A stretch of DNA of 35,087 nt from Flavobacteriaceae bacterium (GCA_029942185.1 JAOZTK010000006.1:1-35087); one strand, 5' to 3'; counted from the stretch's first letter, positions 18,039 to 27,725 are shown. The notes: generated by a model not told the origin, from the sequence alone. Numbers and translations: made by a program.

Positions 18039-18452
18039 AAGAGTAAAGAAAAGAGAAAGAAGATAAAAGACGTAAATGGGTAAAGAACTTAGACATAATT
18101 ATACGAATTTAAAAATTTGGAAGTTAGGATTAGAATTTCCAAAACATAAAAGATATAACTTGAGTTCCCAAATGAGTAGGTGTTCAATTTCAATTCCTAG
18201 TAATATTTCAGAAGGATCGGCAAGAACAGATAAATCATTTTCTCATTTTCTTGACATTTCATTAGGTTTATCTTTTGAATTAGGGACACAATTATTAATA
18301 GCAAACCATAAGAAATATATTAACAAAACAGTTTTAACAAATCTTGAAGAAAAATTAGCGGAGTTTCAAAGAATGACTATGAGTTTTCAAAATGGTTTAA
18401 GTTGAATAGAAAATGATTCAATTTTTTTTCTTTTCTCTCTTTTCTTTTTTCT
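18039..18452. mobile_element. Four-helix-bundle cassette 2 bounded by purine/pyrimidine imperfect inverted repeats (IVS-like)
   Basis: Left arm 18039-18070 AAGAGTAAAGAAAAGAGAAAGAAGATAAAAGA, right arm 18422-18452 TTTTTTTTCTTTTCTCTCTTTTCTTTTTTCT, including an 11-bp perfect core (18045-18055 / 18437-18447). Low-complexity arms reduce certainty. Confidence 0.5.
18076..18405 (+). CDS. Four-helix-bundle protein with an apparent 11-aa deletion in helix 1
   Basis: NLKIWKLGLE|FPKHKRYNLSSQMSRCSISIPSNISEGSARTDKSFSHFLDISLGLSFELGTQLLIANHKKYI; cassette 1 has 16 residues between the LE and RY landmarks, this copy has 5. Confidence 0.8.
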   Translation: MGKELRHNYTNLKIWKLGLEFPKHKRYNLSSQMSRCSISIPSNISEGSARTDKSFSHFLDISLGLSFELGTQLLIANHKKYINKTVLTNLEEKLAEFQRMTMSFQNGLS

Positions 18453-18469
18453 AACAAAAAATTACAATT

Positions 18470-20275
18470 ATGAGTACAGACAAATCAGCAATTAAAGGAG
18501 GAGAATTCCTAATCAAAGAAGTAAAAAGTGAAGATATTTTTATCACTGAAGAATTTACGGAAGAACAGCAAATGATGCGTGATGCCGTCAAAGAATTTGG
18601 AGAACGCGAAATTATTCCCTATCGCGAAAGATTCGAGAAAAAAGATTATGCATTAACCGAAGAAACCATGCATAAATTAGGTGATATGGGGTTTTTGGGA
18701 ATTTCTATTCCGGATCAATATGGAGGTATGGGTATGGGATTTGTTTCAACGATGTTAGTGACAGATTTTATATCAGGAACTTCCGGATCTATTGCTACAG
18801 CTTATGGAGCGCATACAGGTATTGGAACCATGCCTATTTATTTGTATGGAACTGAAGAACAAAAGCAAAAATATTTGCCGGATTTAACAGCAGGAAATAA
18901 ATTTGGTGCCTATTGTTTAACGGAACCTGAGGCCGGAAGTGATGCCAATTCAGGTAAAACAACAGCAACACTGACTGACGACGGGAAACATTATAATATC
19001 AGTGGTCAAAAAATATGGATTTCTAACGCTGCTTTTGCCAAAATACAAATTGTGTTTGCTCGAATTGAAGATGATAAAAATATTACAGCTTTTATTATCG
19101 AATATGATAAGGATAACCCAAACGGAATTACTTTTGGAGAAGAAGAACACAAGCTAGGAATACGAGCTTCCTCTACACGCCAAGTTTTTTACTCGGACAC
19201 AAAAATACCGGTCGAAAATATGCTTTCAGAAAGAGGTAAAGGATTTAAAATTGCATTAAATTCATTGAATGTCGGACGAATTAAACTAGCAGCGGCTTGT
19301 AATGATTCACAGAGACGTATTATTAATGAATCTGTAAAATATGCCAATGAACGTATTCAATTTAAAACACCTATTGCTCAATTTGGTGCTATTAAAAAGA
19401 AATTAGCCGATATGAGTACAAAGGCTTTTGTTAGTGATGCCGGTGTTTATCGTGCAGCGATGGATATTGAAAATAAAATTAATGAGTTGATTGCCGGCGG
19501 TAAAAGTATGAACAAAGCCAAATTGAAAGCTTATGAAGAGTTTGCAATTGAAGCGGCGATTCTTAAAGTTTATGTGTCAGAAGCAATCCAAGAAGTAAGT
19601 GATGAAGGAATACAGATTTTTGGAGGAATGGGCTTTTCAGAAGACACCCCTATGGAATCTGCCTGGCGTGATGCGAGAATTACAAGAATTTACGAAGGAA
19701 CGAACGAAATAAATCGTTTGTTATCCGTTTCTATGCTGCTTAAAAAAGCGATGAAAGGGGAATTAGATATATTAGGACCTGCTACAGCTGTGGGTAAAAG
19801 CCTGATGGCGATACCTTCCTTTGATGTTCCTGATTACAGTGTATTATTCTCCGAAGAAAAAGAGATGATCGATAAACTAAAAAAAGCTTTTTTAATGGTA
19901 GCCGGAAGTGCTGTCCAAAAATATGCCATGGATTTACAAAATCACCAACAGCTAATATTGTCAGTTGCTGAATTAATGATTGAGATTTATATGGCAGAAT
20001 CAGCGATATTGAAAGCAGAAAAATTAGCAAAAAGGGATTCTGAAGAAAAAGTTTCCGGACAAATAGCGATGGCAAAACTTAATTTGTTTAATGCGGTAGA
20101 AAGCATTACTAGAAATGCAAAAGAAGCGATATTGTATTTTTCGGAAGGTGATGAACAACGCATGATATTAATGGGTTTAAAACGATTTACAAAATATACA
20201 AATCAACCGAATCCTCTTGCATTACGTAAACAAATTGCAAAAGAATTGACTGAGGCGAATGAGTATTGTTTTTAA
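18470..20275 (+). CDS. Acyl-CoA dehydrogenase, long form (FadE-like)
   Basis: 601 aa; GAYCLTEPEAGSDANSGKT, ISGQKIWISNAAFA, RIQFKTPIAQFGAIKKKLADMS, QIFGGMGFSEDTPMESAWRDARITRIYEGTNEINR plus C-terminal extension. Confidence 0.95.
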   Translation: MSTDKSAIKGGEFLIKEVKSEDIFITEEFTEEQQMMRDAVKEFGEREIIPYRERFEKKDYALTEETMHKLGDMGFLGISIPDQYGGMGMGFVSTMLVTDFISGTSGSIATAYGAHTGIGTMPIYLYGTEEQKQKYLPDLTAGNKFGAYCLTEPEAGSDANSGKTTATLTDDGKHYNISGQKIWISNAAFAKIQIVFARIEDDKNITAFIIEYDKDNPNGITFGEEEHKLGIRASSTRQVFYSDTKIPVENMLSERGKGFKIALNSLNVGRIKLAAACNDSQRRIINESVKYANERIQFKTPIAQFGAIKKKLADMSTKAFVSDAGVYRAAMDIENKINELIAGGKSMNKAKLKAYEEFAIEAAILKVYVSEAIQEVSDEGIQIFGGMGFSEDTPMESAWRDARITRIYEGTNEINRLLSVSMLLKKAMKGELDILGPATAVGKSLMAIPSFDVPDYSVLFSEEKEMIDKLKKAFLMVAGSAVQKYAMDLQNHQQLILSVAELMIEIYMAESAILKAEKLAKRDSEEKVSGQIAMAKLNLFNAVESITRNAKEAILYFSEGDEQRMILMGLKRFTKYTNQPNPLALRKQIAKELTEANEYCF

Positions 20276-20290
20276 ATATAGATAAGATAA

Positions 20291-20361
20291 ATAGAAATAA
20301 GAATCAAGAAACAAGACTTCTAACAACTAGATTTGTCTTGTTTTTTGTATTATATTTGTTA
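20291..20361. repeat. Imperfect inverted repeat after fadE-like gene; probable terminator or empty cassette-like site
   Basis: Left ATAGAAATAAGAATCAAGAAACAAGAC (20291-20317), right GTCTTGTTTTTTGTATTATATTTGTTA (20335-20361), 19/27 paired; perfect inner arms AAACAAGAC/GTCTTGTTT followed by a T tract. Confidence 0.65.
20351..20358 (+). promoter_or_regulatory. Putative Bacteroidetes -7 element TATATTTG
   Basis: TAnnTTTG consensus upstream of the ORF at 20418. Confidence 0.45.
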
Positions 20362-20417
20362 GAGTTTAAACAAAAAATAAAGATAAATAGAACTTTAAAT
20401 CTTTATTAAAGTATGTC

Positions 20418-20996
20418 ATGAGAAAAAATTTAGTTTTTGTCTTGTTTTTATTTTCAATTCTATGTAGCGGACAAAATAGAATTGATGGCTATGCGATCAG
20501 CTCTAAATTGGGTGTTTTATATAGTTCAGGGATAAATGATGGTTTAGCAGGTGGCATAGAAGTGAGTTTATTAAAAAAATCTAGGATATATTCTCTAGTT
20601 TTTAGCGGAGGAGGAGAATTTATTACATTTGCGTTACCTCGTGAAGAAATGAATTTTTTAGATGTTTTATATGGAGGGTTTAAAGACTTTAACAATCACC
20701 TTTTCAGAATTCAATATCAAGGAGGAATAGGTGCTGTTTGGGGTGTAAAACGGGGGCAATACTTGTATAGTACTGGTGGAACAGGAGGATGGTTCAATCT
20801 CTTTTCAACAAGCCATCACGAACGATTGTCATATTTTAATATAGGTCTTCCAATAAAGATAGGTTTCAAGATTATTCCGCTACGGCAATTGAGTATTGGT
20901 ATCGATATACTTGCTAATATCAACACAGAAAGCCCCTCTTTTATGCCAATGATAAGTTTAGAATTTGGAAAACTAAAAGCTAAAAAGTTAAAATAG
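20418..20996 (+). CDS. Hypothetical secreted or outer-membrane protein
   Basis: Signal peptide MRKNLVFVLFLFSILCSGQ; beta-strand-rich sequence with alternating aromatics. Confidence 0.7.
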   Translation: MRKNLVFVLFLFSILCSGQNRIDGYAISSKLGVLYSSGINDGLAGGIEVSLLKKSRIYSLVFSGGGEFITFALPREEMNFLDVLYGGFKDFNNHLFRIQYQGGIGAVWGVKRGQYLYSTGGTGGWFNLFSTSHHERLSYFNIGLPIKIGFKIIPLRQLSIGIDILANINTESPSFMPMISLEFGKLKAKKLK

Positions 20997-21045
20997 AATA
21001 AAATAACTTTACCAAAGTTTTTTAAACCTTTATAGATTCGTAATT

Positions 21046-21675
21046 ATGAAGAGATTTAATATAAATAGATGGAATAGAAAAGAACAATACAATTTTTTTA
21101 AAGATTATGAAGATCCGTTTTTTAGTATTAGTCTTAATGTAGACATTACGAATCTATACTCTTTTTGTAAAAAAAATGATTTGTCATTTATGCTTTCTCT
21201 GTACTACTATATGATGGAAGTGGCAAATAGTATACTCGAATTTCGATTGCGAATAGTCAATGGGGAAATTTATGATGTAGAAAATATGCTAATGGGTTCT
21301 ACGGTATTAAATAAAGACAATACTTTTTTCTTTTGTTACTTTCCATCTAATGAGTCGGTGGAAGTATACAATAGAGTAGGAAAAGAATTGATAGATAAGA
21401 TTAAAAAAAACAATTCAGGTTTTGAGGATAAAGAAGAGGATTTGGCAGTTATTCACGGTAGCGTATTGCCTTGGCTCTCATTTACGAGTATCAAACATGC
21501 AAGAAAGGGAGATGAGAAAGACAAAGGAATTCCTAAATTTGTATTCGGAAAGTATTTTGATCAAGCTGATAATAAACTGATGCCATTAACAATTGATGTA
21601 CACCATGCCTTGATGGACGGTTATCATGTAGCCTTATTTTTGGATCGTTTCCAAAAAAGAATCAATAAACTATAA
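21046..21675 (+). CDS. Chloramphenicol acetyltransferase-like (CatA fold) protein
   Basis: 209 aa; WNRKEQYNFFKDYEDPFFSIS start and TIDVHHALMDGYHVALFLDRFQ catalytic His motif (HHxxxDG). Confidence 0.88.
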   Translation: MKRFNINRWNRKEQYNFFKDYEDPFFSISLNVDITNLYSFCKKNDLSFMLSLYYYMMEVANSILEFRLRIVNGEIYDVENMLMGSTVLNKDNTFFFCYFPSNESVEVYNRVGKELIDKIKKNNSGFEDKEEDLAVIHGSVLPWLSFTSIKHARKGDEKDKGIPKFVFGKYFDQADNKLMPLTIDVHHALMDGYHVALFLDRFQKRINKL

Positions 21676-21687
21676 ATTTTGAAATAG

Positions 21688-22437
21688 ATGAAAATCTTAT
21701 TATCACCGGCCAAAACGCTTGATTATAAAAGTGTTTTTCCTACAATAAAAACAAGTAAACCCATATTTGAGAAACAAGCGAATGCATTGAACACGGTACT
21801 TCAGTTAAAATCACCAAAACAACTAACTGAATTGATGTATGTTTCTGATAAGTTAGCCGAATTAAATTGGAAGCGGAATCAAGATTGGGAAAAGACAAAG
21901 GAAGTAAGACCGGCAGTTTATGCTTTTCAAGGAGCCGCTTATGTAGGTTTGGATGCTTATTCTATAAAGGAAAAAGACCTGGATTATTTAGAACGTACAC
22001 TTCGTATTTTATCGGGACAATACGGTATTTTAAGACCTTTTGATTTGATAAAACCCTATCGATTGGAAATGGGAAGTAAATTGCAAGTTGATAACTATAA
22101 AAGTCTATACGAATTCTGGGATGCTAAGGTGATCGACACAATAAACGATGAGCTAATAAGTGACGAAGTCGTTGTGAATTTGGCTAGCAATGAATATTTT
22201 AAAGTGATAAAACCAAAGCTTCTCAAAGCTAAAATAATTACACCAATTTTTAAAGATTACAAAAGTGGTCAATACAAAGTAATCAGTTTTTATGCTAAAA
22301 AAGCCCGTGGTAAAATGACTCGCTTTGCGGTTGATAACCAAATAGAAAACGTAGAGAAATTAAAAACATTTGCCGTGGATGGTTATGGATTTGATGAAAA
22401 ATTATCTACAAATACAGAGTGGGTTTTTACAAGATAA
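21688..22437 (+). CDS. yaaA: Peroxide stress protein YaaA (DUF328)
   Basis: MKILLSPAKTLDYKS; PAVYAFQGAAYVGLDAYSI; LRILSGQYGILRPFDLIKPYRLEMG; VVNLASNEYFK. Confidence 0.92.
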   Translation: MKILLSPAKTLDYKSVFPTIKTSKPIFEKQANALNTVLQLKSPKQLTELMYVSDKLAELNWKRNQDWEKTKEVRPAVYAFQGAAYVGLDAYSIKEKDLDYLERTLRILSGQYGILRPFDLIKPYRLEMGSKLQVDNYKSLYEFWDAKVIDTINDELISDEVVVNLASNEYFKVIKPKLLKAKIITPIFKDYKSGQYKVISFYAKKARGKMTRFAVDNQIENVEKLKTFAVDGYGFDEKLSTNTEWVFTR

Positions 22438-22439
22438 TC

Positions 22440-22538
22440 TATTTTTTTCCTTTGTGTTTGAGCACTTTTACTTCCAAATAGGATATTTCCGGCAATATTG
22501 GTTACGTGCTCACGAACTCGTTCTAATTTTTTAAAGGT
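22440..22538 (-). pseudogene. Possible vestigial PhoU-like C-terminal fragment
   Basis: - strand reading FKKLERVREHVTNIAGNILFGSKSAQTQRKKID resembles the PhoU LERIGDHATNIAE helix; no intact ORF. Confidence 0.3.
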
Positions 22539-22683
22539 AAAAAACAAAAAGTAAAGTCCTAACTATATTACGATCCCTTTTTAAATCACTACTAATTGCC
22601 CGTAAAGAACTTTAAGTTTTATAGTAGTTTTCTAGTTTTAGATTTAACTTAGACCTGTACTTCTCCCTTCTCACTTCAGTTCC

Positions 22684-22724
22684 TGACACTATGTCACCAA
22701 TTTTGTCATGGCATAATCATTGAC
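22684..22724 (+). promoter_or_regulatory. Sigma-54-like promoter and TGACA/TGTCA inverted repeats upstream of dnaK
   Basis: TGACActaTGTCA at 22684-22696; TGGCATAATCATTGAC at 22709-22724 resembles TGGCAC-N5-TTGC with correct GG-N10 spacing but GA in place of the -12 GC. Confidence 0.45.
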
Positions 22725-22769
22725 ATTAGACAAATTGTAAATATGTAAATAACTTAAAACAACTATAAA

Positions 22770-24671
22770 ATGAGCAAAATAATTGGAATCGATTTGGGAA
22801 CTACGAACTCTTGTGTATCCGTAATGGAAGGAAATGAGCCGGTAGTTATCCCAAATTCAGAAGGAAAACGAACTACACCATCTGTAGTTGCCTTTGTAGA
22901 AGGAGGCGAACGTAAAGTAGGAGATTCAGCTAAACGACAAGCTGTAACCAATCCAACAAAAACTATTTCATCTATTAAAAGATTTATAGGTAACAAATAT
23001 TCTGAATCAAAAATGGAAGCAGAACGCGTACCTTTTAAAGTCGTAAAGGGAGATAATGATACTCCGAGAGTGGATATTGATGGTCGTTTGTATACACCAC
23101 AAGAAATCTCTGCGATGGTCTTGCAAAAGATGAAAAAAACAGCGGAAGACTATTTAGGAACAACGGTCAGTGAAGCCGTAATTACTGTTCCGGCTTACTT
23201 TAATGATTCACAACGACAAGCTACAAAAGAAGCAGGTGAAATTGCAGGTTTAAAAGTAGCTCGTATCATTAATGAGCCAACTGCAGCAGCATTAGCTTAT
23301 GGGATGGATAAAAAAGATAAAGATCAAGTAATTGCCGTTTATGATTTAGGCGGGGGAACATTTGATATTTCTATTTTAGAATTAGGGGATGGTGTTTTTG
23401 AAGTGCTATCAACTAATGGAGATACACATTTAGGAGGTGATGACTTTGATCAAGTACTTATCGATTGGTTAGCTGAAGAGTTTAAATCAGAAGAAAATTT
23501 GGACTTACGTAAAGATCCAATGGCTTTACAACGTTTAAAAGAAGCAGCCGAAAAAGCGAAAATTGAATTATCAGCCAGCACACAAACAGAAATTAATTTG
23601 CCTTACATTACGGCAACTGATTCCGGGCCTAAACACTTAGTACGTAAATTAACACGTGCAAAATTTGAAAATTTAGCGGATACTTTATTCAAGCGTTCAA
23701 TGGAGCCGGTTAAAAAAGCATTGAAAGATGCTAAATTATCAACAGGTGATATCGATGAAATTATCTTAGTAGGAGGTTCTACACGTATTCCTAAAGTACA
23801 AGAAATGGTAGAACAATTCTTTGGAAAAAAACCAAACAAAGGAGTAAATCCTGATGAAGTTGTAGCGGTAGGAGCTGCTATTCAAGGAGGTGTTTTAACA
23901 GGTGACGTAAAAGATGTATTGTTACTAGATGTAACACCACTTTCTTTAGGAATTGAAACAATGGGGAATGTATTCACGAAATTAATTGACGCCAATACAA
24001 CGATTCCTACCAAAAAATCTCAAGTATTTTCTACAGCAGTTGATAACCAACCTTCTGTTGAAATACATGTGTTGCAGGGTGAACGTGCCATGTCAAAAGA
24101 CAATAAAACAATTGGAAGATTTCATTTAGATGGCATAGCACCGGCATCGAGAGGAATTCCACAGATTGAAGTAACTTTTGATATTGATGCAAATGGAATA
24201 ATTCATGTAAAGGCTTTAGATAAACAAACTAATAAGTCGCAAGATATTCGTATTGAAGCTTCATCCGGTTTATCGGACAAAGAAATTCAGAAAATGAAAG
24301 CAGACGCTGAAGCAAATGCTGAAGCGGATAAAAAAGCAAGAGAAGAAGCGGATAAAGTTAATTCCGCTGATGGGATGATCTTCCAAACAGAAAAGCAATT
24401 AAAAGATAATGGTGATAAATTATCGGATGCAGTCAAAAAACCTATCGAAGATGCTTTAGCTGATTTGAAAAAAGCTCATGAAGCAAAAGACTTGGCGGGA
24501 ATTGATACAGCGTTGGAAACGATCAATAAAGCTTGGGAAGCAGCTGCTCCCGAAATGCAAAAAGCAGCGCAAGAACAACAAGCAGAAGGACAAGAACCAC
24601 AAGCTGATGCTAAATCAGGAGAAGGTGATAATGTTGAAGATGTTGATTTTGAAGAAGTGAAAGAAGATTAG
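22770..24671 (+). CDS. dnaK: Molecular chaperone DnaK (Hsp70)
   Basis: [71 protein letters not shown]-terminal [12 protein letters not shown]. Confidence 0.98.
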   Translation: MSKIIGIDLGTTNSCVSVMEGNEPVVIPNSEGKRTTPSVVAFVEGGERKVGDSAKRQAVTNPTKTISSIKRFIGNKYSESKMEAERVPFKVVKGDNDTPRVDIDGRLYTPQEISAMVLQKMKKTAEDYLGTTVSEAVITVPAYFNDSQRQATKEAGEIAGLKVARIINEPTAAALAYGMDKKDKDQVIAVYDLGGGTFDISILELGDGVFEVLSTNGDTHLGGDDFDQVLIDWLAEEFKSEENLDLRKDPMALQRLKEAAEKAKIELSASTQTEINLPYITATDSGPKHLVRKLTRAKFENLADTLFKRSMEPVKKALKDAKLSTGDIDEIILVGGSTRIPKVQEMVEQFFGKKPNKGVNPDEVVAVGAAIQGGVLTGDVKDVLLLDVTPLSLGIETMGNVFTKLIDANTTIPTKKSQVFSTAVDNQPSVEIHVLQGERAMSKDNKTIGRFHLDGIAPASRGIPQIEVTFDIDANGIIHVKALDKQTNKSQDIRIEASSGLSDKEIQKMKADAEANAEADKKAREEADKVNSADGMIFQTEKQLKDNGDKLSDAVKKPIEDALADLKKAHEAKDLAGIDTALETINKAWEAAAPEMQKAAQEQQAEGQEPQADAKSGEGDNVEDVDFEEVKED

Positions 24672-24756
24672 TTGTAGATTACAAATGCTAATCCTAATTT
24701 ATTTTCATTACACTAGGTTTTTGTGTAACCCTATTTCAGGACGAGACAAGTCGAAC

Positions 24757-24795
24757 AAAAAAATCCTAAGAAACTACTTCTTAGGATTTTTTTTT
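24757..24795. terminator. Bidirectional intrinsic terminator
   Basis: AAAAAAATCCTAAGAA-actac-TTCTTAGGATTTTTTTTT between convergent dnaK and KAS III-like gene. Confidence 0.9.
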
Positions 24796-24812
24796 GCTCT
24801 TATTTTAGAATT

Positions 24813-25883
24813 TTACATTTTATAAACAATTGCATTGATATTCATCCCTGCACCGACAGATGCAAACATAATAATATCATTTTTTGATACTGATTGGAAC
24901 TCAATTTGCTTTTTTAATACTTGATCAAATAATGTAGGAACTGTAGCTACAGAGCTATTACCCAATAGGTTTATACTCATGGGCATTACCTTATCAGGTG
25001 TAGGAACTTTATATTGTCTAAAGAAGCGTTTAATAATAGCTTCATCCATTTTTTCATTAGCTTGATGTATAAAAACTTTTTTAAGATTATGTATATCAAC
25101 TGTTGTTTTATCTAGAGCCGCTTTCATGGCAATTGGGACATTATTTAAGGCATATTCATATATTTTACGACCGTGCATTTTGATATACCTTACATCCGCA
25201 TCTTCTGTCTTGTCAAAAGAATTTCCAAAATATAAATAATAGGCCTCCTCATAAGTATCTGTTCGACTTGCAGTACTGAGCACACCCCTTTTTATTTTTT
25301 CATCTTTTGCTTCAATAATTGTTGCACCGGCACCATCTGAATAAATCATCGCATCTCTATCATGTACATCTACCACTCTCGATAGTGTTTCAGAACCAAT
25401 AACTAATACTTTTTTTGCCATGCCCGATCTGATAAATGCATGTGCTTGTACGACGCCTTCGATCCAACCCGGACAACCAAATAAAATATCATAAGCGACA
25501 CAGTTTGGGTTTTTTATTCTTAATTTGTGTTTTACACGAGATGCTAAACTTGGTAAAACATCAGTTTGAATAGCAGCACTTTTTACATCTCCAAAGTTAT
25601 GTGACAAGATGATATAGTCAATTTTTTCTTTGTCAACTCCGGCATCCTCTATTGCTTTTTCGGCTGCAAAATATGCTAAATCAGATGAGTTGAAGTTTTT
25701 ACAGGCATAACGTCTTTCTTCAATACCTGTTATGGCTTTAAATTTTTCAATAACTGTCTCGTTGTCATATTCGAATGGAGTTCCGTCTTCTTGGAGGAAT
25801 TCATTCTTCAAAAAATCAGAATTCTTTTTTATAATACTAGGTATGTAGCTACCTGTTCCTGTAATTACTGTATTAATAGGCAT
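24813..25883 (-). CDS. 3-oxoacyl-ACP synthase III family protein (KAS III-like)
   Basis: 356 aa; AYDILFGCPGWIEGVVQAHAFI (Cys), KVFIHQANEKMDEAI (His), NLLGNSSVATVPTL (Asn), GAGMNINAIVYKM end. Confidence 0.9.
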   Translation of the reverse strand: MPINTVITGTGSYIPSIIKKNSDFLKNEFLQEDGTPFEYDNETVIEKFKAITGIEERRYACKNFNSSDLAYFAAEKAIEDAGVDKEKIDYIILSHNFGDVKSAAIQTDVLPSLASRVKHKLRIKNPNCVAYDILFGCPGWIEGVVQAHAFIRSGMAKKVLVIGSETLSRVVDVHDRDAMIYSDGAGATIIEAKDEKIKRGVLSTASRTDTYEEAYYLYFGNSFDKTEDADVRYIKMHGRKIYEYALNNVPIAMKAALDKTTVDIHNLKKVFIHQANEKMDEAIIKRFFRQYKVPTPDKVMPMSINLLGNSSVATVPTLFDQVLKKQIEFQSVSKNDIIMFASVGAGMNINAIVYKM

Positions 25884-25903
25884 GATTTAGATATTTAAAG
25901 TTG

Positions 25904-25911
25904 CGAAAGTA
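25904..25911 (-). promoter_or_regulatory. Putative -7 element (TACTTTCG) for the KAS III-like gene
   Basis: CGAAAGTA on +; one mismatch to TAnnTTTG, about 20 nt upstream of the ATG. Confidence 0.35.
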
Positions 25912-26028
25912 CATTTTTTTAAATATCAAGCAAGAGAATTATCAAAAATACCCAAATCAATTGATAAAAGTAGCTTTGGATTTTGTTTGCTTTACGCAAA
26001 AAAATAGGATAAATAGTTGCAAATTGAG

Positions 26029-26511
26029 TTATAAAAAAGATTGATCAAATGAAAAGGGTAACAAATCTTTTAGTGAATTTGCTTTAATAACCTTTCCAAT
26101 TTCTCCCATAAAGAATACCTCAATGGGCTCTTTTTGCTTTACTTCGTATTCTAAGAGACTTTGTCGACAAGCGCCACATGGGGCAACAGGCTGATCAATT
26201 TCTTGATTTTTTGATTTAACTGCGATGGCAATTTTTTTAATTACAACATCCGGATATCTTGAGGCGGCACTCCAAACGGCCACTCGCTCAGCACACATTC
26301 CGGAAGGGTAAGCAGCATTTTCTTGATTGTTTCCTATTACTATTTTTCCGTTGGCTAAAAGGATAGCCGCTCCTACTTGAAAATGTGAATAGGGAGCATA
26401 AGCACTGTTGATAGCGTTTTTTGCTTCTTGCATTAAAGCACGAATGTCAATTGTTAATTCAGACAAAGACTCAAAAATTGTAAAGGATGTTTGTTTCTTA
26501 AACTCTTTCAA
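26029..26511 (-). CDS. cdd: Cytidine deaminase
   Basis: AYAPYSHFQVGAAILLANGKIVIGNNQENAAYPSGMCAERVA and PVAPCGACRQSLLEY zinc motifs. Confidence 0.95.
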   Translation of the reverse strand: MKEFKKQTSFTIFESLSELTIDIRALMQEAKNAINSAYAPYSHFQVGAAILLANGKIVIGNNQENAAYPSGMCAERVAVWSAASRYPDVVIKKIAIAVKSKNQEIDQPVAPCGACRQSLLEYEVKQKEPIEVFFMGEIGKVIKANSLKDLLPFSFDQSFL

Positions 26512-26528
26512 TGCGTCCGGTTAATTAA

Positions 26529-27692
26529 TTAAAAATAGTCAAAGGATTCTCCTAAATTGAAACCTAGAGAAAAGCGTAATGTATTTTCTAAAGGATTATT
26601 AATATCTGATGCATTAAACAAATAAGAAAAGTCAATGCTAGCAGATCTAAATTTAAAGCCAGCTCCTACGGTAAAAAATTTACGCGCTCCTTTTATTTCA
26701 CTTTCATGGAAAAATCCCGTTCTTAAAGCAAACGCGTCATTGTATACATACTCAGCACCTACAGCCCAAGTAAATTCTTTAATTTCTTCACTAAAACCAT
26801 CCGGTGCATCACCAAAAGAACTAATCATTCCCTCAAAAAAACCTATATCATTATCCCAATCATTAGGGGGTGTTGGAACTAGTAGTTTTGTGGATTCTAG
26901 CGTAAGTGCTACTTTGTTATAATCATCGAGGATAAAATCAAAACCTGCACCTAATTTCATATTTGTCGGGATAAAATTTTCTCTACCACCAGGGACATAA
27001 GATACTTTAGGACCGATATTTGAAATGTTAAAACCACCGCGGAAAATTCCATTAAAATTTCCATAATTTGATTCGGGTGATTCAAAATAACCTGAAATAT
27101 CTACACTAAATGCATTTACAGTTTGTATATCGGAGTTTTGAACTCTAAGTGTAAAATCAGAACGAATATATCGTAAAGTTACCCCTAAACTAAAAGACTC
27201 GCTTAATTTTAAAGCGTAAGTGCCATCAACTGCTAATTCATTTGGTTTTTCTTTAGTAAGTGGTTCTCCACTTTCATCGGTAAGTTGTATTTCACCCAAT
27301 GTAAAATATTTAAAACTTGCAGCCCAAGCGCTTCGTTCATTTAATTTGTTCGTAACAGAGATGCCCCCTAAGTATACGTCATTGACTAATTGATTCATCC
27401 AAGGAGTAAAATTAACTCCTATAGATAATTCCATATCATTAAAGGCTGCTTTGGAAGGATTATGGTGTTGTGAATTAAAATCAGAAGTAGTAGCGACACC
27501 AATATCACCCATTCCACCGGATCTTCCATCAGGTGTAATTAATAAAAATGGGGCGGCTGTTGTGATAGCATTGACCTCTTGTGCCATTATATTCTTGGGA
27601 GAAATTAATAAGAGTAATGTTAGTAGGAATAGAATTCTATATCGCATGATTTCTAATTTAGTTTTTGATTTTTTAGGTTTTTCAATTCTCAT
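26529..27692 (-). CDS. porV: Type IX secretion system outer membrane protein PorV
   Basis: NAITTAAPFLLITPDGRSGGMGDIGVATTSDFNSQHHNPSKAAF hallmark; beta-barrel; adjacent to porU. Confidence 0.92.
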   Translation of the reverse strand: MRIEKPKKSKTKLEIMRYRILFLLTLLLLISPKNIMAQEVNAITTAAPFLLITPDGRSGGMGDIGVATTSDFNSQHHNPSKAAFNDMELSIGVNFTPWMNQLVNDVYLGGISVTNKLNERSAWAASFKYFTLGEIQLTDESGEPLTKEKPNELAVDGTYALKLSESFSLGVTLRYIRSDFTLRVQNSDIQTVNAFSVDISGYFESPESNYGNFNGIFRGGFNISNIGPKVSYVPGGRENFIPTNMKLGAGFDFILDDYNKVALTLESTKLLVPTPPNDWDNDIGFFEGMISSFGDAPDGFSEEIKEFTWAVGAEYVYNDAFALRTGFFHESEIKGARKFFTVGAGFKFRSASIDFSYLFNASDINNPLENTLRFSLGFNLGESFDYF

Positions 27693-27725
27693 TATGAGTA
27701 GTCATAACGGCAAATATCAATAAAA

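Noticed and set aside
16439-18405. Diversity-generating retroelement, suggested by Avd-like four-helix-bundle proteins
   Set aside because: No reverse transcriptase ORF and no template/variable repeat pair seen in the window; the bundle genes fit the IVS-protein family better.
24478-24660. 60-aa Lys/Gln-rich ORF within the dnaK 3' end
   Set aside because: Frame-shifted reading of the repetitive acidic/Gln-rich DnaK tail.
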